The position numbers and the translations under genes were made by a program. Below are positions 18,714 through 26,578 of a stretch of DNA of 64,000 bases, piece by piece. Below the pieces are notes generated by a model that did not search any database, was not told the DNA's origin, and saw nothing but the letters and a program-made list of their open reading frames with translations. The stretch is from Hwanghaeella grinnelliae (lineage in GTDB: Bacteria; Pseudomonadota; Alphaproteobacteria; UBA8366; Aestuariispiraceae), in NCBI RefSeq assembly GCF_004005845.1, contig NZ_SADE01000003.1, positions 496,001 through 560,000 on the forward strand. The letters are read 5' to 3'. The first letter of the stretch is position 1. The number at the start of each line of letters is the position of its first letter.

Positions 18714-20519
18714 ATGTTCACCACACGTCCCGAGATTGTCGGAACTTTTGGCGCCGTCGCCTCCACCCATTGGCTTGCCAGCCAATCGGCGATGCGGATC
18801 CTGGAACTGGGCGGGAACGCCTTCGATGCGGCCTTCTGTGGCGGCATGGTGCTGCAACTGGTCGAACCCCATCTGAACGGCCCGGGCGGCGACGTCCCGA
18901 TCATCTTCCACGATGCCTCCAGCGGGTCGACCCATGTGGTCTGCGGCCAAGCCCCCTTCCCGGCAGCGGCGACCATTGGCGCGTACCGGGATTTGGGTAT
19001 CGATATTGTTCCCGCGACAGGCCTGCTGGCAGCCACCATCCCCGGCGCTTTCGACGGTTGGATGCAAATGCTGCGCGACCAGGGAACCATGAGCTTCGGC
19101 GATTTAATGAAAGTGCCTATCCGATACGCGAAGAAGGGCTTTCCAATCGTCAAAGGCGCGACGGACGTCATCGCGTCGGTCGAACCGATGATGCGGGAGC
19201 ACTGGCATTCGACTGCCGAAATCTATTTACCGGACGGCGAGATCCCCAAACCGGGAACGCTGTTCAGGAACAAACGCCTGGCGAAAACCTGGAAACGGCT
19301 CGTAGCCGAGGCGGAGGCTGCCAGTTCGGACCGCGCGGAACAGATCGAGGCGGCGCGGGATGCCTTCTACAAGGGGTTTGTCGCCGAGGAAATCGATCGC
19401 TTCTGCCGGGAGGAATCGGCAATGGATGCGACGGGCCGCGAGAACAAGGCCTTTCTGCGTGGCGACGACATGGCGAATTGGACGGCAGGTTACGATACCC
19501 CGCTGACCTACGACTATCACGGATACACCGTCTGTAAATGCGGACCATGGAGCCAAGGGCCGACCTTGTTGCAGAACCTTGCCGTGTTGAAGGGCATCGA
19601 CATCGCCGGCATGGATCCCCTGGGGCCCGAGTTCGTCCACACGGTTACCGAGGTGATCAAACTCGGATTCGCCGACCGGGAGATGTTCTACGGCGACCCG
19701 AATTTCGTCGACGTTCCCATGGATACATTGTTGAGCGACGATTACGCGGCCGAGCGGCGCGGCTTGATCGGCGCTGATGCCAGCCGGGATTTCCGGCCCG
19801 GCGAGATCGATGGGCATGGTTGGGCGTTTGACTATGCCGCAGCCGTCGCCCGGCAACCGACCCCCGGCAACACATTGGCCGGTTCCGGCGGCGGCGAACC
19901 GACGGTCGGCGTGGGCGGTTTCAAGGCGAAGCTGCATGCCGGCGACACCTGTCATATCGACGTGGTCGATAAGCACGGCAATATGGTGTCCGCAACGCCA
20001 AGCGGCGGCTGGCTTCAATCCTCGCCGACCATTCCGGCCTTGGGCTTCTGCCTGGGCAGCCGCGCCCAGATGTCATGGCTGGACGAAACCAGCCCATCCG
20101 CCCTTGGCCCGAACCGTCGTCCGCGCACGACGTTGACGCCGTCCTTCGTGCTGCGTGACGGCAAACCCTATATGGCCTTTGGGACACCGGGCGGCGACCA
20201 GCAGGACCAATGGCAACTGATCATGTTGTTGCGGCACATCCACCACGGCATGAACCTGCAGGAGGCGATCGACGCACCGTCTTTCCATACGGAACACCAG
20301 CCGTCTTCCTTCTACCCGCGTCACGCGTCGCCGGGCCGGCTAATGGCCGAGGGCCGGTTTTCCCAAGACACATTTGACGTATTGAAGTCCAAAGGCCACG
20401 ATCTGATTGTGGGCGAAGACTGGTCGGAAGGCCGGTTATCCGCGGTAACTTGGGAAGATGGCGTTGTGAAAGCGGGTGCCAATCCGCGGGGGATGCAAGG
20501 ATATGCAGTCGGTCGGTAG
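18714..20519 (+). CDS. Gamma-glutamyltransferase-family N-terminal nucleophile hydrolase, no signal peptide
   Basis: A 601-residue GGT proenzyme. Autocleavage should occur before T412 in AGDTCHIDVVD; most GGTs have Thr-Thr-His here, this one has Thr-Cys-His. Other family blocks are GGNAFDAA, LNGPGGDVP and FGTPGGDQQDQWQ. Classical bacterial GGTs are periplasmic, but this one starts MFTTRPEIVGTFGAVAST with no hydrophobic leader, so it is probably cytoplasmic. That fits GGT-like acylases and hydrolases acting on imported gamma-glutamyl or amide compounds. A gagga site precedes the ATG. The MFS gene starts 18 bases after the stop. Confidence 0.9.
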   Translation: MFTTRPEIVGTFGAVASTHWLASQSAMRILELGGNAFDAAFCGGMVLQLVEPHLNGPGGDVPIIFHDASSGSTHVVCGQAPFPAAATIGAYRDLGIDIVPATGLLAATIPGAFDGWMQMLRDQGTMSFGDLMKVPIRYAKKGFPIVKGATDVIASVEPMMREHWHSTAEIYLPDGEIPKPGTLFRNKRLAKTWKRLVAEAEAASSDRAEQIEAARDAFYKGFVAEEIDRFCREESAMDATGRENKAFLRGDDMANWTAGYDTPLTYDYHGYTVCKCGPWSQGPTLLQNLAVLKGIDIAGMDPLGPEFVHTVTEVIKLGFADREMFYGDPNFVDVPMDTLLSDDYAAERRGLIGADASRDFRPGEIDGHGWAFDYAAAVARQPTPGNTLAGSGGGEPTVGVGGFKAKLHAGDTCHIDVVDKHGNMVSATPSGGWLQSSPTIPALGFCLGSRAQMSWLDETSPSALGPNRRPRTTLTPSFVLRDGKPYMAFGTPGGDQQDQWQLIMLLRHIHHGMNLQEAIDAPSFHTEHQPSSFYPRHASPGRLMAEGRFSQDTFDVLKSKGHDLIVGEDWSEGRLSAVTWEDGVVKAGANPRGMQGYAVGR

Positions 20520-20537
20520 CGCACTGCCAAGACGGCA

Positions 20538-21710
20538 ATGACCACTGCAACCGAGGTTGTTCAGAATCGGCGCCTCGGCTTCGGAATTGGCTGTGCGCTG
20601 GTGAACAATCTGCTGGTCGGCATGGGGACCGGTATATACCTGCCGCTTTTCCCCCTTCGCCTGGATATGATGGGTGAGAGCCCTTCTTCCATCGGCCTTC
20701 ACGCCATATCAAGCTCCATCGGCGTTCTGCTCGTCGCACCTTATATGAGCACGTGGCTGTCCCGTATCGGCGCCCCCTTCATTATCGCGATCGGATGCGC
20801 CGCCGCCGTCATCGCGGGGTCGATGATGCTGCTGGCGGACGACTACTGGCTTTGGTTCGCCTTGCGTCTGATCATGGGATGCGGGTTAGCAACCCATTGG
20901 GTCGGATCGGATGCCTGGCTGAATCAGGCCGCGACGGAAAAAATCCGCGGCCGCATTCTCTCTTTCTACGTGGTTTCCTATATCGGCGGCGTCTCAGCCG
21001 GATCAGCGTTACTGAACCAGTTGGACCTCGCAGGCAATGCGCCTTTCATTGCCATGGTCGTGTGTTTTTCCGTTGCCCTGCTGCCGTTGATCCTTGCCTG
21101 GCGGTCCGGACCTGTATTCCTACCCTCCTCCCGCGAGGCGTCGTTGCGGATGTTCCGGATCGCCCCGGTCCTAATGACCGTCGGCGTCCTCATCGGTCTC
21201 GCAGACGGGGCGGCTTTCGCCCTAATCCCACTTTTCGCCGTTCTGGCCGGCATGACGGAATATCACGCAGTGTGGGTGATGACGTCTTTCCTGCTTGGCG
21301 GGTCGTTGATGCAATTTCCGATCGGCTGGCTATCGGATGTGATGGACAGGCGTCATGTCCTGGTCCTGCTATCCGTCTTGGCGGTCGGCATCGCGCCGAT
21401 CCTGCCTTTCGTGATGAATGGCGGCCCATTGACCTGGATCTTGTCAGGCCTGTTCGGCGCCGCCGTCATTGGGATGTACGCCGTCTCACTCGGCATCATC
21501 GGTCGGCGTTTCACCGGCGGGGATATGGCTGCGGCGAACGCCGTCTTCGTTCTATGTTTCGAGTTCGGCGCCCTGACCGGCGCACCCGTTGGCGGAGGGG
21601 CGATGGATATTATCGGCGCCCCGGGCCTGCCCATCGTGATGGGCGTGGCATCCGCCCTGGTCCTCGCGGCAGCATTGTTCCGCGGCCAGCGATGGATTTC
21701 GAAAGAGTAA
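20538..21710 (+). CDS. MFS transporter (YcaD-like)
   Basis: A 390-residue protein with about 12 transmembrane segments. The loop between segments 2 and 3 is short (STWLSRIGAPF), followed by LRLIMGCGLATHWVGSDAWLN typical of the YcaD-like branch, and the second-half loop GWLSDVMDRR is a standard MFS motif A. Located 18 bases after the GGT-like gene on the same strand, so it is likely co-transcribed and may import the GGT substrate. No substrate can be named. Confidence 0.85.
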   Translation: MTTATEVVQNRRLGFGIGCALVNNLLVGMGTGIYLPLFPLRLDMMGESPSSIGLHAISSSIGVLLVAPYMSTWLSRIGAPFIIAIGCAAAVIAGSMMLLADDYWLWFALRLIMGCGLATHWVGSDAWLNQAATEKIRGRILSFYVVSYIGGVSAGSALLNQLDLAGNAPFIAMVVCFSVALLPLILAWRSGPVFLPSSREASLRMFRIAPVLMTVGVLIGLADGAAFALIPLFAVLAGMTEYHAVWVMTSFLLGGSLMQFPIGWLSDVMDRRHVLVLLSVLAVGIAPILPFVMNGGPLTWILSGLFGAAVIGMYAVSLGIIGRRFTGGDMAAANAVFVLCFEFGALTGAPVGGGAMDIIGAPGLPIVMGVASALVLAAALFRGQRWISKE

Positions 21711-21730
21711 GCGAAAGCCGGTACTGGCTT

Positions 21731-22618
21731 TCAAACGTTGAAGCGTTCCACCAGGAAATCCACAAAGACCCTGACTTTCGTCGACAGGTTCCGCGCATGC
21801 GGAAAGACCGCGTGAAGGCCGACAGGCTCGAACCCAAAATCCTGCAACGCCGGTACAAGCCGGCCATCGGCGATGGCTTGGTCACAGATGAAGCTAGGCG
21901 ATTGAATGACGCCCAGGCCGTCTTCCGCGGCGCGCATCAGGATTTCCCCGTTATTGGCGTTCAGGCTGCCCCCGACGCGGACCGCGATCTCACCGCCCTC
22001 GGGCGCGTTCAGATGCCATGTCCGGCCACTGGCGAAATAGGCATAGGTCAGACAATTATGATTGCTCAAATCAGACGGATGTTTCGGCATACCGTGTTTC
22101 CGCCAATAGTCGGGCGAGGCGGCAACTACGCGATCATACTCTCGGATACGCCGCGCAATCAGACTCGTATCCGTCAACGCCCCGATGCGAATTGCAACAT
22201 CGATTCCTTCGTCGACAAGATCGACCTGATGGTCCGTCAGTGAAATATCGACATGAAGGTCGGGATAGCGGCGCATGAAGTCAGGCAATACTGGCGCAAC
22301 ATGGGATATTCCGAAACTCACCGGCGCGGAGACCCGCAAAGTTCCCCGCGGGGTCGCCTGAAGTTGGGATACCGCGACCCGTGCCTCCTCCACTTCCTCC
22401 ACGACACGGCGGACACGCTCATAAAAGATTACACCGGCTTCGGTCAGGCTCATCCGGCGGGTCGTCCGATTCAGCAACCGCGTTCCAAGGCTGTCTTCGA
22501 GGCGCCCGATCTGCTTGCTGACCGCCGATTTGGATTCCCCAAGGCGTTCAGACGCAGCGGTGAAACTGCCCTCTTCCACCACCCGGGCGAAGACCAGGTA
22601 GGCGTTGATGTCCTCCAT
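21731..22618 (-). CDS. LysR-family transcriptional regulator
   Basis: A 295-residue LTTR. The winged HTH covers residues 1-60 (FTAASERLGESKSAVSKQIGRLE), followed by the effector-binding domain of the CrgA/DsdC-like group (GTLRVSAPVSFG). I take ATG 22618 as the start; an upstream in-frame ATG at 22651 adds 11 unlikely residues. It is divergent from wrbA, the usual LTTR layout, so it probably controls the wrbA and glutathionyl-hydroquinone reductase genes in response to quinones or an electrophile. The effector is inferred only from context. Confidence 0.9.
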   Translation of the reverse strand: MEDINAYLVFARVVEEGSFTAASERLGESKSAVSKQIGRLEDSLGTRLLNRTTRRMSLTEAGVIFYERVRRVVEEVEEARVAVSQLQATPRGTLRVSAPVSFGISHVAPVLPDFMRRYPDLHVDISLTDHQVDLVDEGIDVAIRIGALTDTSLIARRIREYDRVVAASPDYWRKHGMPKHPSDLSNHNCLTYAYFASGRTWHLNAPEGGEIAVRVGGSLNANNGEILMRAAEDGLGVIQSPSFICDQAIADGRLVPALQDFGFEPVGLHAVFPHARNLSTKVRVFVDFLVERFNV

Positions 22619-22630
22619 CACGCACATCCT

Positions 22631-22652
22631 ATTGTCGAAAAATAGAAACAAT
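22631..22652. promoter_or_regulatory. Candidate LTTR box in the lysR-wrbA divergent region
   Basis: ATTGT (22631-22635) and ACAAT (22648-22652) form an inverted repeat with a 12-base AT-rich spacer, 13 bases upstream of the lysR start. LTTR sites are typically T-N11-A with short dyad arms. The match is generic, so confidence is low. Confidence 0.3.
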
Positions 22653-22750
22653 CAGGTTCCATTTACCCCAATTGTTATCTCCAGTCCATTTATTACATGA
22701 CGTCCAGAGGTTAATCAGGCCCGACCGGGCCGCTGTTAGGAGTAAATTAA

Positions 22751-23350
22751 ATGACCAAGGTTTTGGTGCTTTATTATTCAATGTACGGCCACATAGAGAC
22801 TATGGCCAAAGCCGTGGCCGAAGGAGCTGAATCCGTCGACGGCGTCGAGGTGACGATCAAGCGCGTGCCTGAATTAATGTCCGACGAACAACTGGCGCAG
22901 GCCGGCGGAAAGACAGACCAGACCGCGGAGGTCGCCTCACCCTCCGAACTGGCCGACTACGATGGCATTATTTTCGGGGCGCCGACACGCTTCGGCAACG
23001 TACCCGGACAAATGCGCAACTTCATGGACCAGACAGGCGGACTTTGGGCTAATGGCGCATTGGTCGGCAAGGTGGGCAGCGTCTTCACCTCCACCGGTAC
23101 CGGCGGCGGCAATGAAAGCACCATTCTCTCATTTTGGCCGACCCTGGCGCATCAGGGCATGGTCATCACCGGTGTGCCCTATACGATTGATGAAATGACC
23201 CAACTTGGCGACGCACGCGGCGGCTCACCCTACGGCGCCGGCACCATCGCCGGACCCGACGGGTCACGCAGCCCGAGTGAGACAGAACTGACCATCGCCA
23301 AACATCAAGGCGCTCATGTCGCAAAGCTTGCGAAGAAGTTGACCGCCTGA
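22751..23350 (+). CDS. wrbA: NAD(P)H:quinone oxidoreductase, WrbA family
   Basis: A 199-residue flavodoxin-like protein. The FMN phosphate loop is [12 protein letters not shown] near the N-terminus, followed by [15 protein letters not shown] and [11 protein letters not shown], all diagnostic of WrbA. It reduces quinones by two electrons, avoiding semiquinone formation, and is a tetrameric cytoplasmic enzyme. A strong aggag site lies eight bases before the ATG. The divergent LysR gene and the downstream glutathionyl-hydroquinone reductase suggest a quinone-detoxification unit. Confidence 0.95.
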   Translation: MTKVLVLYYSMYGHIETMAKAVAEGAESVDGVEVTIKRVPELMSDEQLAQAGGKTDQTAEVASPSELADYDGIIFGAPTRFGNVPGQMRNFMDQTGGLWANGALVGKVGSVFTSTGTGGGNESTILSFWPTLAHQGMVITGVPYTIDEMTQLGDARGGSPYGAGTIAGPDGSRSPSETELTIAKHQGAHVAKLAKKLTA

Positions 23351-23371
23351 TCACCGAAGCACGTACGCATG

Positions 23372-23396
23372 GCGCGCGTACACATGGTACGCGCGC
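23372..23396. repeat. Perfect intercistronic inverted repeat
   Basis: Arms gcgcgcgtac (23372-23381) and gtacgcgcgc (23387-23396) are exact reverse complements with a 5-base spacer (acatg). It sits between wrbA and the glutathionyl-hydroquinone reductase gene, 33 bases before the latter's start. No T tract follows, so it is more likely a processing or stability hairpin, or a protein site, than a full terminator. Confidence 0.6.
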
Positions 23397-23429
23397 ACAA
23401 GGACAGTCGAAGGAGATAGGAGCGAGACA

Positions 23430-24431
23430 ATGGGACTATTGGTAGAAGGCAAATGGGTGGACAAATGGTACGATACCGAATCCACCGGCGGCCGCTTCGT
23501 CAGGAAGGAATCCGCTTTTCGCAGCTGGGTCACGGCGGATGGATCCGCCGGCCCGACAGGCGATTCCGGTTTTAAGGCGGAACCGGGCCGATACCATCTC
23601 TATGTCTCCCTCGCCTGCCCCTGGGCGCATCGAACGCTGATCTTCCGCACGCTGAAAGGGTTGGAGGAGATGATCGATGTGTCGATCGTCAGCCCGTTGA
23701 TGTTGGAAAACGGCTGGACGTTCCGCGACGAATTTCCAGGGGTTGTGGCCGATCCGATAAATGGTGCGGAATTCGCCCATCAGATCTACACCGCGGCAGA
23801 TCCGGAATATACCGGCCGGGTTACGGTGCCGATCCTGTGGGATAAAAAGACCGGCACAATCGTCAGCAACGAATCCGCAGAGATCATTCGCATGTTCAAC
23901 AGCGCCTTCGACGCTGTCGGCGCGAAACCGGGCGACTATTATCCAACAGCTTTGCGACAGGAAATCGACGCCGTGAACGAGCGCGTTTACGACACCGTCA
24001 ACAACGGTGTCTACAAAGCCGGGTTCGCTACCTCCCAAGACGCCTATGAAGAGGCTGTCACGACCTTGTTCGAGTCCCTGGACTGGCTTGAAGACAAGCT
24101 GTCGCGCCAGCGGTATTTGGCCGGCGGTACGATCACCGAAGCCGATTGGCGTTTGTTCACAACGATGGTGCGTTTCGATCCGGTCTATGTCGGGCATTTC
24201 AAATGCAATATTCGGAGGATTGCGGACTATCCGAATTTGTTCTCATACGTGCGGGAACTGTTTCAAATCCCGGGGATTGCCGACACGGTGAATTTGGCCC
24301 ATATCAAAAATCACTATTATCGCAGCCACGCCAATATCAATCCGACGGGTATTGTTCCGGCGGGGCCTGAAATGGACCTAGATGCACCGCACGATCGCCA
24401 CCGCATTGTAGGTACCGCCATGGCCTCGTAA
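23430..24431 (+). CDS. Glutathionyl-hydroquinone reductase (Xi-class GST, YqjG/ECM4 type)
   Basis: A 333-residue Xi-class glutathione transferase. The catalytic cysteine is C63 in SLACPWAHR. N-terminal thioredoxin fold and all-helical C-terminal domain are in the usual order and the length is normal. The enzyme removes glutathione from glutathionyl-hydroquinones, releasing hydroquinone and GSSG. An aaggagatagg site precedes the ATG. It lies 79 bases after wrbA with a palindrome between, and both enzymes act on quinones, supporting a joint role. Confidence 0.95.
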   Translation: MGLLVEGKWVDKWYDTESTGGRFVRKESAFRSWVTADGSAGPTGDSGFKAEPGRYHLYVSLACPWAHRTLIFRTLKGLEEMIDVSIVSPLMLENGWTFRDEFPGVVADPINGAEFAHQIYTAADPEYTGRVTVPILWDKKTGTIVSNESAEIIRMFNSAFDAVGAKPGDYYPTALRQEIDAVNERVYDTVNNGVYKAGFATSQDAYEEAVTTLFESLDWLEDKLSRQRYLAGGTITEADWRLFTTMVRFDPVYVGHFKCNIRRIADYPNLFSYVRELFQIPGIADTVNLAHIKNHYYRSHANINPTGIVPAGPEMDLDAPHDRHRIVGTAMAS

Positions 24432-24516
24432 AGTGCCGGAACAGGTCGCCCTGACAGGGTCAGCCTGACGAGGGGGACGCTTGGTCGGACACCAAATGTG
24501 ACGAGGAAGCTAAGCA

Positions 24517-25200
24517 TTGGTTCTGAACAGGGATTCCATCAAGAACGGCATTGTCCAAAAGCTGTTACACGAAGGGTCACGAAAGGGCCTGATAGACCCC
24601 TGGACCCCCGAACAAAGGCTGGAATCCCGCAAGGCGATGTTGGCGCGACGACCCAGCGACGATATCTGGGTCTTCGGATATGGGTCCCTGATCTGGAACC
24701 CGGCCTTTCATTTCGAGAAATCGGCACACGCGCTGCTTTACGGGTATCACCGCGCCTTTTGTCTTTGGACCCCTTTGGGGCGCGGATCACCCGAGAATCC
24801 GGGATTGATCCTGGGGCTTGAGCGCGGCGGAAGCTGTCACGGGATGGCCTTCAAGCTGCACAAGGACCAGATTGAGGAAGAGTTGGATGTGGTTTGGGCG
24901 CGCGAAATGCCGACCGGTTCCTATGAACCAACTTGGGTGAGACTGCACAGTGGCGGAGACGTGGTCCACGCCATTGCCTTCGTCATCAAAAGGGACCAAC
25001 CGCGTTACGCCTGCAAGATCCCGATCGAGACGGTCGCCCAAAGCATCGCGACGGCCGAAGGTCCGTTGGGGACCTGTTCCGAATACCTGTTCAATACAGT
25101 TGAGGCGTTAGACAAGATGAATGTGCCGGACAGGTATCTGCACGCTGTCCGGAAAAAGGTGGTCGCCCTCCAACACGAGAAAAGTGGAATTGCGCCGTAA
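24517..25200 (+). CDS. Glutathione-specific gamma-glutamylcyclotransferase (ChaC family)
   Basis: A 227-residue ChaC-like protein with the nucleotide-loop-like motif VFGYGSLIWNPAF and the presumed catalytic glutamate in DVVWAREMPTGSYEP. ChaC enzymes cleave glutathione to 5-oxoproline and Cys-Gly in the cytoplasm. The start is a TTG at 24517, supported by gaggaag eight bases upstream. A ~50-residue N-terminal extension precedes the core. It follows the glutathionyl-hydroquinone reductase gene by 85 bases on the same strand, so glutathione turnover may be linked to quinone stress. Confidence 0.9.
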   Translation: MVLNRDSIKNGIVQKLLHEGSRKGLIDPWTPEQRLESRKAMLARRPSDDIWVFGYGSLIWNPAFHFEKSAHALLYGYHRAFCLWTPLGRGSPENPGLILGLERGGSCHGMAFKLHKDQIEEELDVVWAREMPTGSYEPTWVRLHSGGDVVHAIAFVIKRDQPRYACKIPIETVAQSIATAEGPLGTCSEYLFNTVEALDKMNVPDRYLHAVRKKVVALQHEKSGIAP

Positions 25201-25322
25201 AAAACGGACAAATTCTGCAGGAAACTGCGACTTTCTAGCGCTTCCAGATGCTCTGCACCCAAGAAAGTGTTGCGAGTGTTGCAGGCTACCCAATCATTCT
25301 TTATGAGCATGATACAAAGGGT

Positions 25323-25342
25323 ATGTGACCAAATGGTCACAT
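25323..25342. promoter_or_regulatory. Operator palindrome upstream of the tetR gene
   Basis: A perfect 8+4+8 inverted repeat: atgtgacc (25323-25330), spacer aaat, ggtcacat (25335-25342). A possible -10 hexamer TATAAC follows at 25349-25354, so a protein bound here would cover the -35 region. It lies 37 bases before the tetR start, the usual position for TetR autoregulation. Confidence 0.65.
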
Positions 25343-25379
25343 TAGCCATATAACGAGTGCGTTTGGGAGTGTAGTGGTT

Positions 25380-25976
25380 ATGCCGCGGCCTCGCAGTTTT
25401 GACGAGATGGCCGTTCTTAGGACTGTCATGTTTTTGTTTTGGCAGGGAGGGTTCTGTGCAACCTCCATGGACGAAATAGAGAACAAGACGGGTGTCCTGA
25501 AGCCAAGCCTTTATCGTTGTTTCGGGAAGAAGGAGGACCTCTTCCTGAAATCCTATGACCTCTACGAAACCGAATTGCTCGGCCCCCTTTTGGCGCGTTT
25601 GGACGAAGGCGACGGGCTGACCGGTCTGAAGAACTTCTACCAGCATTTGGTTGCCCGCCTGAACGACGACGCTTACCCGAAATCGTGCTTTTCAGTGCGG
25701 ATCGCCAGTGAATCGCCGCCAGTCGAGAGTATTCGTCGGCGCGTTGCCGCAACCGCGGCGGTGGTCGAGGATCAATTGTACAAGACGGTCCGCCGCGGTC
25801 AGCTGGACGGCTCGATCACAGATGGGCTTGATCCGCGCGCAACCGCCAGAATGCTGATGAGTGCCCTTTTTGGCATCACGACACTTGATTCCGTCTCCGA
25901 CGACGGCGGCATGCTGCGGGACGCCAGCATGATGCTAACGGCAATTTTAAGTGCCGGTGAGACGAAGGCGGCGTAA
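25380..25976 (+). CDS. TetR-family transcriptional regulator
   Basis: A 198-residue repressor. The N-terminal HTH is residues ~8-52 (GGFCATSMDEIENKTGVLKPSLYRCFGKKEDLF). The C-terminal ligand domain resembles the NemR/AcrR-like C-terminal family 16-type region. I prefer ATG 25380, ten bases after gggag, over the in-frame GTG at 25374. A 20-bp palindrome upstream suggests autoregulation. The target is not obvious; the MsrB gene downstream is 93 bases away on the same strand. Confidence 0.9.
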   Translation: MPRPRSFDEMAVLRTVMFLFWQGGFCATSMDEIENKTGVLKPSLYRCFGKKEDLFLKSYDLYETELLGPLLARLDEGDGLTGLKNFYQHLVARLNDDAYPKSCFSVRIASESPPVESIRRRVAATAAVVEDQLYKTVRRGQLDGSITDGLDPRATARMLMSALFGITTLDSVSDDGGMLRDASMMLTAILSAGETKAA

Positions 25977-26069
25977 AAGAGAAAAAATACCGGTCTAGGC
26001 CCGGGCTTTCGGCCCGGAGAGCAATCGACGGCAGACCGGCGATCCTCACGTCTTGCGATGGAGAGCCAC

Positions 26070-26519
26070 ATGTTCAGTAGTTTCAAGAAATCGGCTTCGG
26101 AAAACGAAACAAGCGACGGCCGGAAGGACAAGGTCGTCAAAAGCGACGCCGAATGGCGCGAACAGCTTACCCCGGAACAATACAAGGTCACGCGAAAGCA
26201 CGGGACCGAACGCGCCTTCACGGGCGAGTATTGGGACAACAAGGATGCGGGCACCTATCACTGTATCTGTTGCGGCCAACCGCTTTTCAGCTCTGATACG
26301 AAGTTCGAATCCGGGACCGGCTGGCCCAGTTTCTATGCGCCGGTAGACGAAAGTGCCGTGACGGATAAGGACGATTTCAGTTTTCTCATGCGCCGAACCG
26401 AAACATTGTGCAGCGGGTGCGACGCTCATTTGGGCCACGTGTTTCCCGATGGGCCGGAGCCGACCGGCTTGCGGTACTGCATGAATTCGGCCGCGCTGGA
26501 CTTTAAGAAAGACGAATAG
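26070..26519 (+). CDS. msrB: Peptide-methionine (R)-S-oxide reductase
   Basis: A 149-residue MsrB that repairs methionine-R-sulfoxide in proteins. Two zinc-binding CxxC pairs (CICC and CSGC), the GTGWPSF substrate loop and the catalytic cysteine in RYCMNSAAL are all present. An N-terminal ~25-residue charged extension precedes the core. I use ATG 26070, preceded by ggagag; an in-frame ATG at 26058 is also possible. No signal peptide, so cytoplasmic. Confidence 0.95.
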   Translation: MFSSFKKSASENETSDGRKDKVVKSDAEWREQLTPEQYKVTRKHGTERAFTGEYWDNKDAGTYHCICCGQPLFSSDTKFESGTGWPSFYAPVDESAVTDKDDFSFLMRRTETLCSGCDAHLGHVFPDGPEPTGLRYCMNSAALDFKKDE

Positions 26520-26578
26520 GGCGGGCCCTGCGCAGGATTGGCCGGACTTCACCGCCCCGAAAAGACCGAGGGAGTGTC

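Noticed and set aside
20753-22243. A 496-codon plus-strand frame spanning the MFS and lysR genes
   Set aside because: It is a shadow: it runs in another frame of the MFS gene and antisense to lysR, its protein is highly Arg-rich and no family resemblance or ribosome site is visible.
26001-26017. 6-bp GC hairpin (ccgggc/gcccgg) after the tetR gene
   Set aside because: No T tract and short stem; such repeats are frequent in GC-rich DNA.
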